Part shown: positions 61,896 to 64,000 of the stretch, piece after piece
Numbering within the stretch: position 1 is the stretch's first letter
Layout of the letters: each line of letters starts with the position of its first letter
NCBI GenBank assembly: GCA_913056365.1
Contig: CAJXLT010000002.1
Location: 248,001 to 312,000 of the forward strand
Source: an uncultured Paenibacillaceae bacterium
GTDB lineage: Bacteria > Bacillota > Bacilli > Paenibacillales > K13
Reading direction: 5' to 3'
DNA length: 64,000 nucleotides
The notes under the pieces: model-generated
Told to the model about the DNA's origin: nothing
Databases searched by the model: none
Seen by the model: only the letters and a program-made list of their open reading frames with translations
Program-made: the position numbers and the translations under genes

Positions 61896-62147
61896 ACACA
61901 CTTCCCTCCTTTTTCATGCCAATGCAATGAATGATGGGAAAAGGGCAAGTACCATATGTTATGTGCTTGGGAGAAAAGGTGGAAAGGCTGTTGCCGATTC
62001 AAAAAGTCGGCGGGGCGTAAAATGGTTGGTTGTACATACGCTGACTAGTAGAATGAGACAAATCGTATACACATATTGATAAGTTAGCGTAGTGAATGGT
62101 GGTAGAGGTTTCCACACACAGTGTATATAATAAGGAGGCTGTGAAGT

Positions 62148-63698
62148 TTGGGAATAAGAACTCCCAGAAGAACTGCACTTGATGCGACACTCCGTCCTGC
62201 CGGAGCGATCTCAATTGCTTCGGACTTAGGAACTTGCTTAACGAATGGATTTAGAACCATTGTGATCGGAGAGGATTTCGCCCCCCTGCCAGGAGCTGTC
62301 ATTCGATATCAAATCGTGGAAGGACCATTGCAATTTGGTTGTGATGGAATAGTACGAAAAACCGTTGAAGTAAAAACTGGTGAAAGAGGAATCGCAAGTG
62401 TTGACGCGATGTTTACAAGCATCGGTTCCGCAGTAATCCTGGCAGAGATAAAGGATGACCCCTTTCAGACCTTGTTCTTTCATGCTCGGACTCAAGATGT
62501 CACGAACCGAATATATATTTACTCTGACCCGACGTATCCTGTAGATCCTGGAATGATCACAATACGCATCGTTGCTCTAGACTCCCGACTACTTCCTGTT
62601 CATGGAGCGAACCTTGCATTGTCTGCTACAACCGGTGTTGATACAAGTATAGAGGGCTCTGTTAGGGAACTGGGAAATGGAGAATATGAAGGCAGGCTGC
62701 AAACGAATCTTGCAGGCGATTGGATATTGCATGTTCAAGATCGAGATACAGGGATAACCGCAAATCAATGTATTCATATGCTTCCTGGAGAACCGCAACA
62801 ATTTCAGCTTCTTGGCGAAACCGACCCCCGCGTTCGGCAACCATTTAGCGAAATTGTATTGCGTGTACAATTGGAGGACCGATTCGGTAATGTGCTTGAC
62901 CCACATCGCATTCGTGCAAATACTAACGGATTACCCCTCTCTCCACAGACCCTAGTGAATGGAGAAGCCCGATATCTTGTCAGATTTATCGGGTCCGGGG
63001 ATGTGCTTGTTGAATTTTCCGATATTCAAACCAATGTAACCCTTCAACGAACGATTAACTTCTCAGCTGCTTGGCTTGATGTCCCAGACTCTGTTAATGT
63101 CGGGGAAATATTCAGAACCATTCTGTATGGAATTCCTCGCCCGAATTCACCTGTTCAATCATCATTGATTGACATCAATTTCATGCCAGATTTAGTCTCC
63201 TTTCATAGTCAAGCCCCGCCTCCTCCAGGTGGCCCGCTACTCTCAACTTCTATTAGCCGCGGCAATGACACAATCACCATTTCTGCGGAGGCAGAGGAAC
63301 CGATTGCGGCACAAAACTTTCCTAATGGCATCCCCCTCGTCACGCTTTTTTGGTCATGTTTGGGGGAAGGAGTGTCTTGTTTTACGACAAGTGTGAATCA
63401 GCCTGTCGAACCGACTCCTGAGCCAACACCAGGAGCTACTCTTGGACCTACGACAGGACCGATTCCTGAACCGACTCTCGGAGCGACACCTGAACCGACT
63501 CCTGAACCGACTCCCGAACCGACTCCCGAACCGACTCCTGAACCGACTCCCGAACCGACTCCCGAACCGACTCCCGAACCGACTCCCGAACCAACTCCCG
63601 AACCGACTCCTGAACCGACTCCCGAACCGACTCCCGAACCGACTCCCGAACCGACTCCCGAACCGACTCCCGAACCAACTACGCCGCCAATTGTCTAA
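62148..63698 (+). CDS. Ig-like repeat protein with C-terminal TPEP stalk
   Basis: This 516-residue protein has about four beta-rich modules of invasin/Big-type form (~residues 15-420, for example [20 protein letters not shown] and [19 protein letters not shown]). A Pro-rich linker and sixteen TPEP units follow, ending TTPPIV. It has no signal peptide or LPXTG anchor, so mother-cell delivery onto the spore surface is more likely than Sec export. The start is TTG with AAGGAGG upstream. A distant match to any named protein is not recognised. Confidence 0.8.
   Translation: MGIRTPRRTALDATLRPAGAISIASDLGTCLTNGFRTIVIGEDFAPLPGAVIRYQIVEGPLQFGCDGIVRKTVEVKTGERGIASVDAMFTSIGSAVILAEIKDDPFQTLFFHARTQDVTNRIYIYSDPTYPVDPGMITIRIVALDSRLLPVHGANLALSATTGVDTSIEGSVRELGNGEYEGRLQTNLAGDWILHVQDRDTGITANQCIHMLPGEPQQFQLLGETDPRVRQPFSEIVLRVQLEDRFGNVLDPHRIRANTNGLPLSPQTLVNGEARYLVRFIGSGDVLVEFSDIQTNVTLQRTINFSAAWLDVPDSVNVGEIFRTILYGIPRPNSPVQSSLIDINFMPDLVSFHSQAPPPPGGPLLSTSISRGNDTITISAEAEEPIAAQNFPNGIPLVTLFWSCLGEGVSCFTTSVNQPVEPTPEPTPGATLGPTTGPIPEPTLGATPEPTPEPTPEPTPEPTPEPTPEPTPEPTPEPTPEPTPEPTPEPTPEPTPEPTPEPTPEPTPEPTTPPIV
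63486..63677 (+). repeat. 12-bp tandem repeat encoding TPEP x16
   Basis: Sixteen 12-base units with consensus ACTCCCGAACCG, varying only at third codon positions (ACT/ACA, CCC/CCT, CCG/CCA). The repeat stays in frame through the whole array. Confidence 0.95.
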
Positions 63699-63720
63699 AG
63701 TTTGAAAGGAGTGGATAGTA

Positions 63721-64000
63721 GTGCCCAGTAGATCCGGTAGGTGTACGATCCAGAAAAGGAGAAATGTCCGATGTATGTGTATTAATATTATTTATAGGCA
63801 GGGAGACTATGATGCTATTGCAGTGGTTGAGTCCAATCTACTTGAAGAATCCATCCGGCGAATCATTAATTCGAATTTCGAAAAGTGTTGTCCCCTTATT
63901 AGAACGGAAGTCTCAACCTGCGTACTAAATCCAACAGACTGGACAAAAGCCATAACACCAATAACACAAGCCGGTTCAGATGAACCTGCACTCTCTTCAG
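63721..64000 (+). CDS. Unknown protein, N-terminal part (cut by window edge)
   Basis: A GTG at 63721 follows AAAGGAGTGG, and the frame stays open to the window end (93 codons). The visible protein begins VPSRSGRCTIQKRRNVRCMC and continues IRRIINSNFEKCCPLIRTEV, with several Cys residues. It starts 22 bases after the TPEP protein and is probably cotranscribed. The family is not recognised. Confidence 0.6.
   Translation, partial: MPSRSGRCTIQKRRNVRCMCINIIYRQGDYDAIAVVESNLLEESIRRIINSNFEKCCPLIRTEVSTCVLNPTDWTKAITPITQAGSDEPALSS

Overview
The window looks like a chromosomal segment of an endospore-forming member of the Bacillota, most likely Paenibacillus or a close relative in Paenibacillaceae. The evidence is the conserved blocks spoVK-hflX-(methionine gamma-lyase-like)-glnR-glnA and lexA/yneA/ynzC-like, sporulation genes (tlp, spoVK, kapB-like, YheC/YheD-type ATP-grasp proteins), a bacilliredoxin (YtxJ), GlnR- and CcpA-type DNA sites and strong AGGAGG ribosome binding sites. 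No rRNA, tRNA or CRISPR array was seen.

Layout. (1) 1-7.4 kb is an alpha-mannan utilisation locus: two sugar ABC permeases (one cut by the window edge), a lipoprotein solute-binding protein, a GH125 alpha-mannosidase, a GntR/LacI-type regulator and a secreted GH76 alpha-mannanase with two CBM6-like modules. Both glycosidase promoters carry cre-like (CcpA) sites. A GH2 beta-mannosidase lies apart at 49-51.5 kb. (2) 7.6-16 kb is housekeeping: a YfhP-like membrane hydrolase, spore protein Tlp, RNase Z, cobalamin-dependent methionine synthase, acireductone dioxygenase, a HAD phosphatase and two small genes. (3) 16.6-18.6 kb holds yneA and lexA, divergent with four LexA boxes between them, and a GNAT acetyltransferase. 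(4) 18.6-33.1 kb is a contractile phage-tail operon on the minus strand: ArpU-like regulator, two small unknowns, sheath, tube, chaperone with a -1 frameshift site, tape measure, X, D, V, U, gp25/W, J, I, fibre and two small 3' genes. There is no capsid, portal, terminase, integrase, holin or endolysin. The promoter region, facing a divergent Xre repressor, carries a LexA box and three GATAA-N5-TTATC palindromes. This fits an SOS-inducible R-type tailocin-like particle better than a complete prophage. Two copies of an undescribed dispersed repeat flank the lexA plus tail segment.

(5) 33.5-42 kb runs glnA, glnR, the methionine gamma-lyase-like gene, hflX, spoVK, fabV, comB and a YdcF-like gene, all on the minus strand. 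(6) 42-49 kb includes an MBL hydrolase, a membrane protein fusing a degenerate GGDEF domain to a sporulation-type histidine kinase, a CvfC/YpgR-like HEAT protein, kapB, ytxJ and a divergent pair of small Xre regulators. (7) 51.6-58.5 kb has small hypotheticals, a lipoprotein nuclease with an Excalibur domain, an EcsC-like protein, threonine synthase, membrane proteins and a PadR/DUF2812 pair with two operator palindromes. (8) 58.6-64 kb is a probable spore-surface island: two YheC/YheD ATP-grasp proteins, a family 2 glycosyltransferase, an unknown protein, an Ig-like protein ending in sixteen TPEP repeats, and the start of a further gene cut by the window end.

Functions come from reading the translated sequences and recognising motifs. 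No database search was run. Several starts were moved inward from the longest open frame where a ribosome binding site clearly decides them.
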